A DNA stretch of 55,109 nucleotides from an uncultured bacterium (GTDB lineage Bacteria > Actinomycetota > Coriobacteriia > Coriobacteriales > Coriobacteriaceae): positions 1-55,109 of the forward strand of contig CAJMMA010000010.1 in NCBI GenBank assembly GCA_905214435.1, given 5' to 3'. A model generated the notes under the pieces. It searched no databases. It was not told the origin of the DNA and was given only the letters and a program-made list of their open reading frames with translations. Both the position numbers and the translations under genes were made by a program. Each line of letters starts with the position of its first letter. Position 1 is the first letter of the stretch. Positions 8,229 to 16,442 of this stretch are shown here, piece after piece.

Positions 8229-9455
8229 CTAGGCCTGGGCGGCAGCAGAGCTGGGGCCCTGGACCTTTGCCCACGTCTTAAGCGACAGCGTATCGATCTC
8301 GATAAAGCCGGCGCTGGCCTTCTCGTCAAACGTGGTGTCGCGGTCGTAGGTAGCCAGACCGTAGTCGTAGAGGCTGAAGGGGCTCTTGCGGCCGACGACA
8401 TGGCAGTTGCCCTTAAAGAACTTCAGACGGACAGTGCCGGTCACGAACTTCTGGGTATCGGCCATAAAGGCATCGAGAGCGTTTTTGAGCGGGCTGTACC
8501 ACTGGCCGTTGTACACGGCGGTGGCCCAATCCTGCTCGAGCTTGATCTTGGTCTTGAGCAGGTCGCCCTCGACGCAGATGTCCTCGAGCGCCTTGTGGGC
8601 GGTGATGAGCGTCAGGGCTCCGGGAACCTCGTAGCACTCGCGGCTCTTAAGGCCCACCAGGCGATCCTCGACCAGATCGAGGCGGCCAAAGCCATTGTCG
8701 CCGGAGATCTTGTTGAGGGCGATGACGATCTCGGAGAGCTTCATCTTCTTGCCGTCGACGGCGACGGGCTTGCCGGCCTCAAACTCAATCTCGGTGTAGG
8801 TCGGAGTGTCGGGCGTGTCCTCGGGGTTCTTGGTCATAACCCAAGCGTCGTCGAGCGGCTCGTTCCAGGGATCCTCCAGGTGACCGCACTCAATGGCACG
8901 ACCCCACAGGTTGTCGTCGATGGAGTAGGGGTTGTCGTTGGCACCCTCGGGAACCGGCACGTTGTGGGCGTGGGCATAGGCGACCTCGTCGGGACGGCAC
9001 TTCAGGTCCCACTCGCGAACCGGGGCGATAACCTTGAGCTCGGGGTCGAGGGCCTTGACGGCGGCCTCAAAACGGACCTGGTCGTTACCCTTGCCGGTGC
9101 AGCCGTGGGCGACGTAGGTCGCGCCAAACTCGTGGGCGACCTCAACAAGCTTCTTGGCAAGCAGCGGGCGAGACAGGGCGGAGAGCAGCGGGTACTTGTT
9201 CTCGTACATGGAGTTTGCTGCGATGGCTTTGGTCAGGAACTCATCGGAGAACTCGTCGCGCAGGTCGAGCACCTGGCAATCGAGAACGCCCAGGTCGAGC
9301 GCCTTCTGCTTCTTGGCATCCAGTCCGGTCTCTTCCTGGCCCACGTTGCCGCAGACACAAACGACATCGAGATTCTTCTCGTCCTGGAGCCACTTGACAC
9401 ATACGGATGTATCAAGACCACCGGAATATGCGAGAACGACTTTTTCCTTGCTCAT
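8229..9455 (-). CDS. argG: Argininosuccinate synthase
   Basis: ArgG joins citrulline and aspartate with ATP to give argininosuccinate. The 408-residue protein starts with the PP-loop AYSGGLDTSV (residues 9-18), which binds ATP, and has the YVAHGCTGKGNDQVRFE region (in part) around residue 112 for substrate and AMP binding. The ATG at 9455 has GAAAGGAAA close upstream and matches the family start; the open frame continues upstream into the leader but is not the gene. It is separated from a promoter at about 9839-9866 by a 380-base leader with a small arginine-rich frame and competing hairpins, suggesting attenuation by arginine. argH lies downstream on the same strand. Confidence 0.97.
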   Translation of the reverse strand: MSKEKVVLAYSGGLDTSVCVKWLQDEKNLDVVCVCGNVGQEETGLDAKKQKALDLGVLDCQVLDLRDEFSDEFLTKAIAANSMYENKYPLLSALSRPLLAKKLVEVAHEFGATYVAHGCTGKGNDQVRFEAAVKALDPELKVIAPVREWDLKCRPDEVAYAHAHNVPVPEGANDNPYSIDDNLWGRAIECGHLEDPWNEPLDDAWVMTKNPEDTPDTPTYTEIEFEAGKPVAVDGKKMKLSEIVIALNKISGDNGFGRLDLVEDRLVGLKSRECYEVPGALTLITAHKALEDICVEGDLLKTKIKLEQDWATAVYNGQWYSPLKNALDAFMADTQKFVTGTVRLKFFKGNCHVVGRKSPFSLYDYGLATYDRDTTFDEKASAGFIEIDTLSLKTWAKVQGPSSAAAQA

Positions 9456-9608
9456 GGCTGTTTCCTTTCGCCCTTGGTAGCTAGTTAGAACATCGGTCAG
9501 TTGCAAGTCACCTTGAGGTCAAAAACCGTGCAATATCAGGTTATTCAGCAGAATGCATCACAGGCATGCCCTAGAAACATGCGGTTAAGTCGTGCTTAAA
9601 CCCAACGA

Positions 9609-9668
9609 CCTCAAAATGACTCTGTTGAGGCATTGCGCCCCATGCAGACAGAGACGATTGTTATCGTC
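9609..9668 (-). promoter_or_regulatory. Candidate attenuator hairpins in the argG leader
   Basis: Three hairpins can be drawn on the minus strand. H1 pairs GACGAT (9663-9668, inside the last CGA codons and the stop) with ATCGTC (9653-9658). H2 pairs CTCTGT (9648-9653) with ACAGAG (9620-9625). H3 pairs CCTCAA (9625-9630) with TTGAGG (9609-9614). H2 and H3 are mutually exclusive because each encloses one arm of the other, and H1 shares a base with H2. This is the geometry of ribosome-stalling attenuation. No textbook terminator hairpin was found; a T5 tract at about 9511-9516 preceded by CGG may pair back to AACCG. Confidence 0.45.
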
Positions 9669-9735
9669 GTCGGGAAATTGCGCGCTGGCGTCGGATGGCA
9701 TTGTCTGCAGTGGTGATGATCTTTACGAACTGCAT
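9661..9735 (-). CDS. Arginine-rich leader peptide upstream of argG (24 residues)
   Basis: An ATG at 9735 follows GAAAGGAGAGG at ideal spacing and the frame ends at TAA 9661. The peptide is 24 residues, of which six of the last ten are arginine: it reads IRRQRAISRRR at the end, and the final three sense codons are CGA CGA CGA followed directly by the stop. It has no other recognisable function. It lies 206 bases upstream of argG inside the leader, its last codons are half of hairpin H1, and argG makes arginine, so a role as a ribosome-stalling sensor of arginyl-tRNA is the simple reading. That role is inferred. Confidence 0.6.
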   Translation of the reverse strand: MQFVKIITTADNAIRRQRAISRRR

Positions 9736-10009
9736 CTGCCTCTCCTTTCACGTATCGCCGGGCGCAATTCAAATATCGCAAACGGTACCTTTTCCTCGGT
9801 AAACGGCTCTTCTGCCGTCTCCGTTTTCGATGTTCGCTATATTACGATAAAGTGCACGCTGCGCAAGCGACAAATTCAAATTTCTGAAAAGTTTTTTCAT
9901 TAGTTTGTGAATTGCAGTGCAAATACGCACCATTCCTGCGAAAATACGCTCGACTACTAGTTGATGGTTATAACGTCTGAAACAATCTCGAAACGAAAGG
10001 CGCATTTTT
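9736..10009. other. Divergent intergenic between arg leader and HAD gene
   Basis: No gene is supported. The region carries the arg promoter (9839-9866) and, on the plus strand, the unassigned promoter of the HAD gene at 10010. Two similar plus-strand words, TGCAAATACGC and TGCGAAAATACGC, occur at about 9917-9950 with unknown meaning. Confidence 0.3.
9839..9866 (-). promoter_or_regulatory. Probable promoter of the argG leader transcript
   Basis: On the minus strand TTGCGC (9861-9866) and TAATAT (9839-9844) are separated by 16 bases. Transcription would start near 9832 and give a leader of about 97 bases before the arginine-rich leader peptide. Confidence 0.5.
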
Positions 10010-10837
10010 ATGCAAACTTACGAATCGGACGCCAACATCGGCAACATTAAGCTTCTCGCCGTCGATATGGACAAGACGCTGCTGACCGACGAGCGTGTGC
10101 TGCCCCAGGGTCTTGATGAGCGCCTGGACAAGCTAGCCGACGCAGGCATCGTATTCTGCCCCGCCAGCGGACGTCCCGCCCCCAAGCTCGAGGAAATGTT
10201 CGAGGGCATTAAGAACCGCCTCGCTTTTTGTCCCGATAACGGAGCGTGCGTGATCTATCGCGGTAGCTATATCTATAAGAGCAATATTGACGTGGAGCTG
10301 TATCAGCAGGTCTTGAGCCGTGCCTCGGAGGATCCTCGCGCTGTCCCCGTCCTGTGCTGCTTCGACGAGTTCTACGTACTTGCCCGCGACCATCAATACC
10401 ACGACGAGATCAGCGTCTACTACAACACAATCAACTACGTCGACAGCTTTGAGGGCATTGATCTCGAGTCCAACAAGATTTCGATCTTCTTCCCCGGCTA
10501 CGACGCCGAGCCCGCTTTCCGCGAGACCTATAGCCCCGAGTTCTCGGACAAGCTCTACGTCACCAACGCCGGGCGCGAGTGGATCGACTTTATGAACCTG
10601 GGCGTCGACAAGGGCGCCGGCGTCGCGCACCTGTGCGAGCACCTGGGCATCGATATTGCCGATGCTGCCGCCGTGGGCGATACCTACAACGACATCCCCA
10701 TGCTTGAGCGCGTCGGTCACAGCTTTATCGTGGACAATGCCGAGGAGCACATGAACGCGCACGCCAAGTGGCGCATTCCGAGCAACAACGACGGGGGCGT
10801 ACTGACGCTCATCGACGCCATCCTGGCGGCTCGGTAG
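10010..10837 (+). CDS. Cof-type HAD hydrolase
   Basis: A 275-residue phosphatase of the Cof/YidA class (HAD subfamily IIB, C2 cap), usually active on sugar phosphates or related metabolites. Motif I is AVDMDKTLLTD near residue 18, motif II the serine of CPASGRP near residue 48, motif III the lysine of DKGAGVAHL near residue 200, and motif IV GDTYNDIPML near residue 223. The ATG at 10010 follows GAAAGGCGC. It is divergent from argG and stands alone, ending before a long inverted repeat. Nothing nearby indicates the substrate. Confidence 0.9.
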   Translation: MQTYESDANIGNIKLLAVDMDKTLLTDERVLPQGLDERLDKLADAGIVFCPASGRPAPKLEEMFEGIKNRLAFCPDNGACVIYRGSYIYKSNIDVELYQQVLSRASEDPRAVPVLCCFDEFYVLARDHQYHDEISVYYNTINYVDSFEGIDLESNKISIFFPGYDAEPAFRETYSPEFSDKLYVTNAGREWIDFMNLGVDKGAGVAHLCEHLGIDIADAAAVGDTYNDIPMLERVGHSFIVDNAEEHMNAHAKWRIPSNNDGGVLTLIDAILAAR

Positions 10838-10847
10838 CCGTCCCATC

Positions 10848-10976
10848 GGGCCTGGCCGGGCGGCACGGGATAACTTTTCGCTCGGTCAGGTCCTGCGCAA
10901 GACGAAAGCCACATTAAGTGGCTTTCTTTGCGTGCAGAATCTACGAAAAGTTAACCCGTGCCGCCCGGCCAGGCCC
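10848..10976. repeat. 129-bp nested inverted repeat (cruciform or MITE-like)
   Basis: Left arm 10848-10880 and right arm 10944-10976 are 33 bases each and match at 32 of 33 positions as inverted copies. The 63-base centre contains a second hairpin, GAAAGCCAC with GTGGCTTTC around ATTAA, flanked by GCGCAA and TTGCG. No target-site duplication is evident. It could be a large terminator for the HAD gene or polA, or a small mobile palindrome. Confidence 0.85.
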
Positions 10977-11043
10977 TAGGTTTACTTTCCTGCCGCCAAG
11001 ATGGCGTCTTGAGTGTCTAGATACTTAGCTGAAATGATTTGAG

Positions 11044-11084
11044 CAGAGGGGAGCTCCTTGTTGGAAGGGGCTCCCCTCTGTTTT
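11044..11084 (+). terminator. Terminator hairpin between the HAD gene and polA
   Basis: An 11-bp perfect stem (11044-11054 with 11070-11080) is followed on the plus strand by TTTT. It lies between the convergent HAD and polA genes. On the minus strand there is no T-tract, so it mainly serves the plus strand. Confidence 0.7.
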
Positions 11085-11180
11085 GGTTACTGTGGGACAA
11101 ATTAATCAGTAGTGTTTGTCCCAAATCTTAAGTATGTGGGGGCTTGCGTCTTGGGCGAGCTTGCCTTACGGAGCGCTTTC

Positions 11181-13925
11181 CTATTTGGCGTCGGCCCAGG
11201 TTATGCCGGTGCTGGCTTCGGCGATCAACGGTACGCGGAGGTCTACGACGTGTTCCATGACGTCGCGGACCATGGTGGTTAGGCGCTCGACTTCGTTGAC
11301 GGGGCACTCAAAGTCCAGTTCGTCGTGTACCTGCAAGATCATGTGGGCGGCAAAACCCTCTTCTTCCAGGCGGCGGCTTACGCGGGCCATGGCGATCTTG
11401 ATGATGTCGGCGGCGGTGCCCTGCATGGGGTGGTTCATGGCCGTGCGCTCACCAAAGCCGCGGAGCTGTGGGTTTTTGGCCTTGAGCTCGGGAATATGGC
11501 GTCTGCGGCCATACATGGTCTCGGCATAGCCCGTCTGCTTGGCTCGCGCCACCACATTGTCGAGGAACGTGCGCACGCCCGGGTAGGCCTCGTAGTAGCG
11601 ATCGATCATATCGCGCGCCTCGGCCATCGAGATGTGCAGCGACTGCGACAGACCATAGGCCTGCTGACCGTACACGATGCCAAAGTTCACGGCCTTGGCG
11701 CGGCTACGCAGGTCGGGTGTCACCTCGGACACCGGCACGCCAAATACGCGCGCGGCCGTCTCGGCATGGAAGTCCTCGCCCTCGTTAAAGGCGCGCACCA
11801 GATGCTCGTCGCCCGAAAGATGCGCGAGCAGGCGCAGCTCGATCTGTGAGTAGTCCACCGCCAAAAAGACGCTGCCCTCGCCCGCCGAGAACGCCGTCTT
11901 GACGGTACGCCCCAGCTCCGAGCGCGTCGGAATGTTTTGCAGATTGGGGTCGCTCGAAGACAAACGCCCCGTCGCGGTGATGGTCTGGTTGTACGTGGTG
12001 TGCACACGCCCGTCACCACGGCGCAGCGGGCCCAGCGTGTCCAGATAGGTCGACTTAATCTTGGACTTCTCACGCCAGTCCAAAATCAGGCGCACGATCT
12101 CGTGGTCGCGGGCAAGGTCGCTCAGCACCTTGGCGTTGGTCGAATAGTAGCCGCGCTTGGTCTTTTTGAGGCCCTTGGTCGGAAGTCCCATAACATCAAA
12201 CAGCACGTGCGAGAGTTGCATGGGGCTGCCGATGTTAAAGGTCTCGTCGCCGGCCAGGTCGCGAATGCTGCGCTCGACCTCGGCAATCTGGGTCGCCAGG
12301 CCCTCGGACAGACTGTGCAGGCGGTCGGGGTCCACGAGCATGCCCGCGCGCTCCATCTTGGCAAGCACCGGCACGAGCGGCATCTCGATCCCATCGAACA
12401 CGTTGGCGGCGTTCTCGCGGGCCATGCGGTCACGCAGCGGTGCAACCAGCGCCAGCGTCAAGGCCGCCGTGCGAGCGGCGGGCGCAGGAGCGTCCTCGCC
12501 AGCACCCTCTGCGCCGCGCGCCGCAGGCAGTGCCATCTGCAGATACGTATCGGCAAGATACGCCTCATCGAACTCGGAGCGGTCGGAATCCAACAGGTAG
12601 GCGGCAACCACGGTATCGAAGATACGCGTGGAATCGGCAGCGAGCGGATCCATGAGCTCGGGCTCAGAGGAATCGATGGGCGAAAGCTCATGCAGAAGCG
12701 CCTTCATATCCGGGCTCGCCGCACGGCCTTCCATAAACAGACGCGCGAGCACGCCGGCAATCACGCCGTGGGCGAAGTTGAAGCCCTCAACCTCAGCCGC
12801 CGCACCGCTGTCGCCCTCCTCGAGCGCAAACAGGCCCTTGGACGTCGCCAACCACAACGTGCGCGTCAGCCCAAAGAGCGCGCCCTCTTCCTTGTCATCG
12901 TCCACCACGGCGGCGACCCACTCGCCGGCATCAATCACGCGGGAGACCTCAGCCGCAACGGCACCAAGCGCGCCAGCATCGCCGGCGGCTGCGCGCAAAA
13001 CGGCGGGAATCTCAAACGTGCTGGCAGCTGCCCCGCCCTCGCCGCCGATCAGCGCCAAGAAACGGTTCTGCATGGCGGTGATACCAAGCGTGCCCAGCGC
13101 CGCGGAAACCTCATCGGCGGAAAACGCCGGGAAGGACGTCGCCTCAAAATCGAGCTCAACGGGTGCATCGGTGCGGATGGTCGCCACCTTACGGCTCAGC
13201 AGCGCGTCGTCGATGTGTGCGCGCAGGTTTTCTCCCATCTTGCCCTTGACCTCGTCAGCATGCGCGATGACCTCGTCAAGGCTGCCGTACTGCGCGATGA
13301 GCGCACTCGCCTTTTTGGGGCCGATGCCCGGTACGCCGGGAATGTTGTCCGACGTATCGCCCTTCAGACCATAAAAGTCGGGCACGAGCGCCGGCGTGAT
13401 GCCGTGATACAGATCGTCCACGCTCTCGGGCGTCATGATCGCCACGTCGGACAGGCCCTTGCGGGTCGAGACCACGTTAACGTGCTCGGTCACGAGCTGA
13501 TACATATCGCGATCACCGGTCACCAGCAGCATGTCGCAGCCGGCCTCCTCACCCAAGCGCGCCATGGTTCCCAGGATATCGTCGCCTTCCCAGCCCTCGG
13601 ACTGCAGAATCGGCACGTTGAGCGCGGCGAGCAGCTCCTTGATCATGGGGAACTGCGCGTGCAGGTCGGGATCCATGGGCGGGCGCTGCGCCTTGTACTG
13701 CGGCAGCATCTCCATACGCACGCGCGGCTTGCCCTTGTCAAACGCCACGACAACGCCGTCGGGATTAAAGGCATCGATCATCTTGAGGAACATGTTCAGA
13801 AAACCAAAGATCGCGTTGGTGGGGCGACCGTCCGGCGCGTTCATGGTCGGCGGCACGGCGTGGAAGGCGCGATGCATGAGCGAGTTGCCGTCGATGACGG
13901 CAAAGGTACGGCGCTTTTCAGACAT
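11181..13925 (-). CDS. polA: DNA polymerase I
   Basis: Pol I fills gaps and removes RNA primers in replication and repair. The 914-residue protein has an N-terminal 5'-3' exonuclease (about 1-290, with VIDGNSLMHRAF, TGDRDMYQLV and the helix-hairpin-helix GVPGIGPKKA), a degenerate middle region (about 310-520), and a family A polymerase domain (about 530-914). Polymerase motifs A, B and C are intact: DYSQIELRL near 690, RAKAVNFGIVYGQ near 745 and QVHDELDFE near 867. The middle region lacks the DxE and later carboxylates of a proofreading exonuclease, so 3'-5' activity is probably lost, as in many Gram-positive enzymes. The ATG at 13925 follows GCGAGG. Confidence 0.97.
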   Translation of the reverse strand: MSEKRRTFAVIDGNSLMHRAFHAVPPTMNAPDGRPTNAIFGFLNMFLKMIDAFNPDGVVVAFDKGKPRVRMEMLPQYKAQRPPMDPDLHAQFPMIKELLAALNVPILQSEGWEGDDILGTMARLGEEAGCDMLLVTGDRDMYQLVTEHVNVVSTRKGLSDVAIMTPESVDDLYHGITPALVPDFYGLKGDTSDNIPGVPGIGPKKASALIAQYGSLDEVIAHADEVKGKMGENLRAHIDDALLSRKVATIRTDAPVELDFEATSFPAFSADEVSAALGTLGITAMQNRFLALIGGEGGAAASTFEIPAVLRAAAGDAGALGAVAAEVSRVIDAGEWVAAVVDDDKEEGALFGLTRTLWLATSKGLFALEEGDSGAAAEVEGFNFAHGVIAGVLARLFMEGRAASPDMKALLHELSPIDSSEPELMDPLAADSTRIFDTVVAAYLLDSDRSEFDEAYLADTYLQMALPAARGAEGAGEDAPAPAARTAALTLALVAPLRDRMARENAANVFDGIEMPLVPVLAKMERAGMLVDPDRLHSLSEGLATQIAEVERSIRDLAGDETFNIGSPMQLSHVLFDVMGLPTKGLKKTKRGYYSTNAKVLSDLARDHEIVRLILDWREKSKIKSTYLDTLGPLRRGDGRVHTTYNQTITATGRLSSSDPNLQNIPTRSELGRTVKTAFSAGEGSVFLAVDYSQIELRLLAHLSGDEHLVRAFNEGEDFHAETAARVFGVPVSEVTPDLRSRAKAVNFGIVYGQQAYGLSQSLHISMAEARDMIDRYYEAYPGVRTFLDNVVARAKQTGYAETMYGRRRHIPELKAKNPQLRGFGERTAMNHPMQGTAADIIKIAMARVSRRLEEEGFAAHMILQVHDELDFECPVNEVERLTTMVRDVMEHVVDLRVPLIAEASTGITWADAK

Positions 13926-14091
13926 ATTGAATACCTCGCTTTGGGCTGGGCACGGTTTGCTCACACCAGTTTACACGCTCCCCGCCCCGCGGCCACCGCA
14001 CATCAGGCTTCCCTGCCGCCGCGGGCCCGCGCGTGATACGATGGCTCACGGTACATCAACCAGCACGATCGATCCGAAAGGAGCCTGCGTC

Positions 14092-15489
14092 ATGGAGCGT
14101 CCCAGCGCATGGAAAAAGTACACGCCACAGCAGATCGAGGAGCTCGAGGAGCTTTGCCGCGGCTATAAGCAGTTTTTGAGTGAGAACAAGACCGAGCGCC
14201 TGTGCGTCAAGGCCGGTATCAAGATGGCCGAGGAGGCGGGCTACGTCAATCTGGAGACCGTGATCGCCGAGGGCCGCGCGCTCAAGGCCGGCGACAAGGT
14301 GTACGCCGCCAACCACGGCAAGGACCTTATGCTCGTCAACCTGGGCACCGCCCCGCTCGAGCAGGGCTTTAACATCCTGGGCGCCCACGTGGACTCGCCG
14401 CGCCTGGACCTCAAGCAGAACCCCGCCTTCGAGGCCGGCGACATGGCTTATCTCGACACGCACTACTATGGCGGCGTCAAGAGCTACCACTGGGTCGCTT
14501 CCCCGCTCGCACTCGTGGGCGTCATCTGCAAAAAGGACGGCACCACCGTCGACATCAACATCGGTGACAAGGCCGACGACCCGGTCTTTACCATCTCCGA
14601 CCTGCTGATCCACCTCTCGAGCGAGCAGATGGCCAAGCCCGCCAAGGACGCCGTCGACGCCGAGATCCTCGACGTGATCGTGGGCGGCCGCCCCGTCAAG
14701 TTTGACGAGGACGACAAGGACGCTCCCAAGGAGCCCGTCAAGCAGATGTTCCTGGATATCCTCAAGGAGCAGTACGACGTCGAGGAGGAGGACTTCCTCT
14801 CCGCCGAGATCGAGGTCGTGCCCGCCGGCCCCGCCCGTGACATGGGCCTCGACCGCTCCATGATTCTGGGCTATGGCCACGACGACCGTATCTGCGCCTA
14901 TCCGTCCATGCTCGCCCAGATCAACGTCGCCAACGTGGAGCGCACGAGCATCACACTCATCGTAGACAAGGAGGAGATCGGTTCCGTGGGTGCCACCGGC
15001 ATGACGAGCCGCTTCTTCGAGAACACCGTCGCCGAGATCATGACGCTCGCCGGCGAGGATAGCCCGCTGGCCCTGCGCCGCGCGCTCGCCCGCAGCCGCA
15101 TGCTCTCCTCCGACGTGTCCGCCGGCTTCGACCCGGGCTACGCCGGCAAGTTCGAAACCAAGAACGCAGCCTTTATGGGTCGCGGCCTGTGCTTTAACAA
15201 GTACACGGGCAGCCGCGGCAAGGGCGGCTCTAACGACGCCGACGCCGAGTATGTGGCCCTCATCCGCGACATCATGGACGAGGCCGGCGTGGACTTCCAG
15301 ACCTGCGAGCTCGGTCGCGTCAACGCGGGCGGCGGCGGCACCATCGCATACATCATGGCTAAGTACGGCATGAACGTCATCGACTCTGGCGTTGCCGTCC
15401 TGTCCATGCACGCCCTGTGGGAGGTCGCTAACAAGGCCGATATCTACGAGGCCTATCGCGGCTACAAGGCCTTCATCGAGCGCGCGTAA
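14092..15489 (+). CDS. M18 family aminopeptidase
   Basis: A 465-residue zinc aminopeptidase of family M18 (aspartyl aminopeptidase/aminopeptidase I), which forms large tetrahedral complexes in the cytoplasm and trims acidic or hydrophobic N-terminal residues. The metal and catalytic residues are visible: His99 and Asp101 in GAHVDSPRLDL, the paired glutamates of DKEEIGS near residue 290, and the late histidine of SMHALWE near residue 441. The start ATG at 14092 has GAAAGGAG upstream and is chosen over a long open frame that runs antisense through polA. It is divergent from polA. Confidence 0.92.
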   Translation: MERPSAWKKYTPQQIEELEELCRGYKQFLSENKTERLCVKAGIKMAEEAGYVNLETVIAEGRALKAGDKVYAANHGKDLMLVNLGTAPLEQGFNILGAHVDSPRLDLKQNPAFEAGDMAYLDTHYYGGVKSYHWVASPLALVGVICKKDGTTVDINIGDKADDPVFTISDLLIHLSSEQMAKPAKDAVDAEILDVIVGGRPVKFDEDDKDAPKEPVKQMFLDILKEQYDVEEEDFLSAEIEVVPAGPARDMGLDRSMILGYGHDDRICAYPSMLAQINVANVERTSITLIVDKEEIGSVGATGMTSRFFENTVAEIMTLAGEDSPLALRRALARSRMLSSDVSAGFDPGYAGKFETKNAAFMGRGLCFNKYTGSRGKGGSNDADAEYVALIRDIMDEAGVDFQTCELGRVNAGGGGTIAYIMAKYGMNVIDSGVAVLSMHALWEVANKADIYEAYRGYKAFIERA

Positions 15490-15502
15490 CCAACCCTTCG
15501 TC

Positions 15503-15569
15503 AGTTGCGGTGAAATACAGACTAAACTGGCCCATAAACGGCCAAAACAGACCGTATTCCACCGCAACT
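15503..15569. repeat. 67-bp imperfect palindrome upstream of yaaA
   Basis: Arms 15503-15518 (AGTTGCGGTGAAATAC) and 15554-15569 match 15 of 16 as inverted copies, and an inner TGGCC/GGCCA pair continues the fold. It lies between the aminopeptidase and yaaA, with CTTTTT just after it on the plus strand, so it may terminate the aminopeptidase transcript. The outer TTGCGGTG resembles the hairpin at 19487-19525. Confidence 0.7.
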
Positions 15570-15592
15570 TCCTTTTTGGCAGAGGAGAGTCC

Positions 15593-16402
15593 ATGCTGCA
15601 GGTCGTCATTTCGCCCGCCAAGCAGATGCGCGCGGCCCAAGATGCTTTTGAAGTCCTGGGCATTCCACCCTTTGCGCGCGAGACGGCTCGCCTCCACCGC
15701 GCACTGCTAGATATCGAGCGGAATGAAGGCAGCGACAGCCTGCAGGCGCTATGGAACGTGAGTGACAAACTGCTGGGGCCTTGCCTCAACACCCTGCATG
15801 AGTTCGGGCCCATCCTGAAAAACGGCGATCTCGACAATCCCGCACTCGCCTGTCACCTCTCCCCTGCCGTCATGTCCTACCACGGCATTCAATACCAGAG
15901 CATGGCGCCCGAGGTGATGGATTCCGCGCAGCTCGCATGGCTGCAAAGCCACCTGTGGATCCTCTCTGGCCTCTACGGGTGCGTTCGCCCCTTTCATGCC
16001 GTCGAACCATATCGGCTGGAGATGGGCGCGAAGCTCGCCGTTGACGATGCCCGAGACCTCTATGCGTTTTGGAGCGACAAGCTCGCGCGGGCTATCGCCC
16101 CGGCAGGCTCAAACACCACGATCGTCAACCTCGCCAGCGTAGAGTACGCCAAAGCCGTTCTGCCCCATCTCGCGGGCGACGCCACGGTCGTCACGTGCCT
16201 CTTTGGCGAAGGCATCCGCAACGGCAAGCCCATCCAGCGCTCGACCGCCAGCAAAAAGGCACGTGGTTCCATGGTGCGCTGGATGGCAGAAAACAAGCTC
16301 GAGGATGTAAGCGGGCTCACCGCGTTTGACGTTGGTTATCGTCACTTTCCCGAGCTTTCAAATAAGAACACTTTGGTCTTCCTGAACGAACAGACCTTGT
16401 AG
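15593..16402 (+). CDS. yaaA: YaaA family peroxide-stress protein (DUF328/UPF0246)
   Basis: A 269-residue member of the YaaA family. In E. coli YaaA lowers free iron during peroxide stress and has a DNA-binding fold; its role in this organism is inferred. Family marks are the start LQVVISPAKQM (SPAK near residue 7), the middle GLYGCVRPFHAVEPYRLEMG around residue 130-150, and NLASVEYAKAV near residue 180. The ATG at 15593 follows AGAGGAGAG at good spacing. It stands alone, on the same strand as the aminopeptidase but separated by a palindrome. Confidence 0.9.
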   Translation: MLQVVISPAKQMRAAQDAFEVLGIPPFARETARLHRALLDIERNEGSDSLQALWNVSDKLLGPCLNTLHEFGPILKNGDLDNPALACHLSPAVMSYHGIQYQSMAPEVMDSAQLAWLQSHLWILSGLYGCVRPFHAVEPYRLEMGAKLAVDDARDLYAFWSDKLARAIAPAGSNTTIVNLASVEYAKAVLPHLAGDATVVTCLFGEGIRNGKPIQRSTASKKARGSMVRWMAENKLEDVSGLTAFDVGYRHFPELSNKNTLVFLNEQTL

Positions 16403-16442
16403 GACCACCGCTACTTTTGAATGTGCTGCCTAGGCACGGCGT

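Noticed and set aside
8184..9488. Plus-strand open frame of over 400 codons opposite argG
   Set aside because: It lies antisense to a certain argG gene in a GC-rich genome where such shadow frames are common; the product shows repetitive Val/Leu/Gly/Asp content and no family.
9769..10005. Minus-strand 78-codon frame in the arg promoter region
   Set aside because: No ribosome binding site, it overlaps the probable promoter, and the product has no recognisable features.
13531..14091. Open frame extending the aminopeptidase by 187 codons upstream
   Set aside because: It runs antisense through the start of polA, and a clear ribosome binding site and the family start are at 14092.
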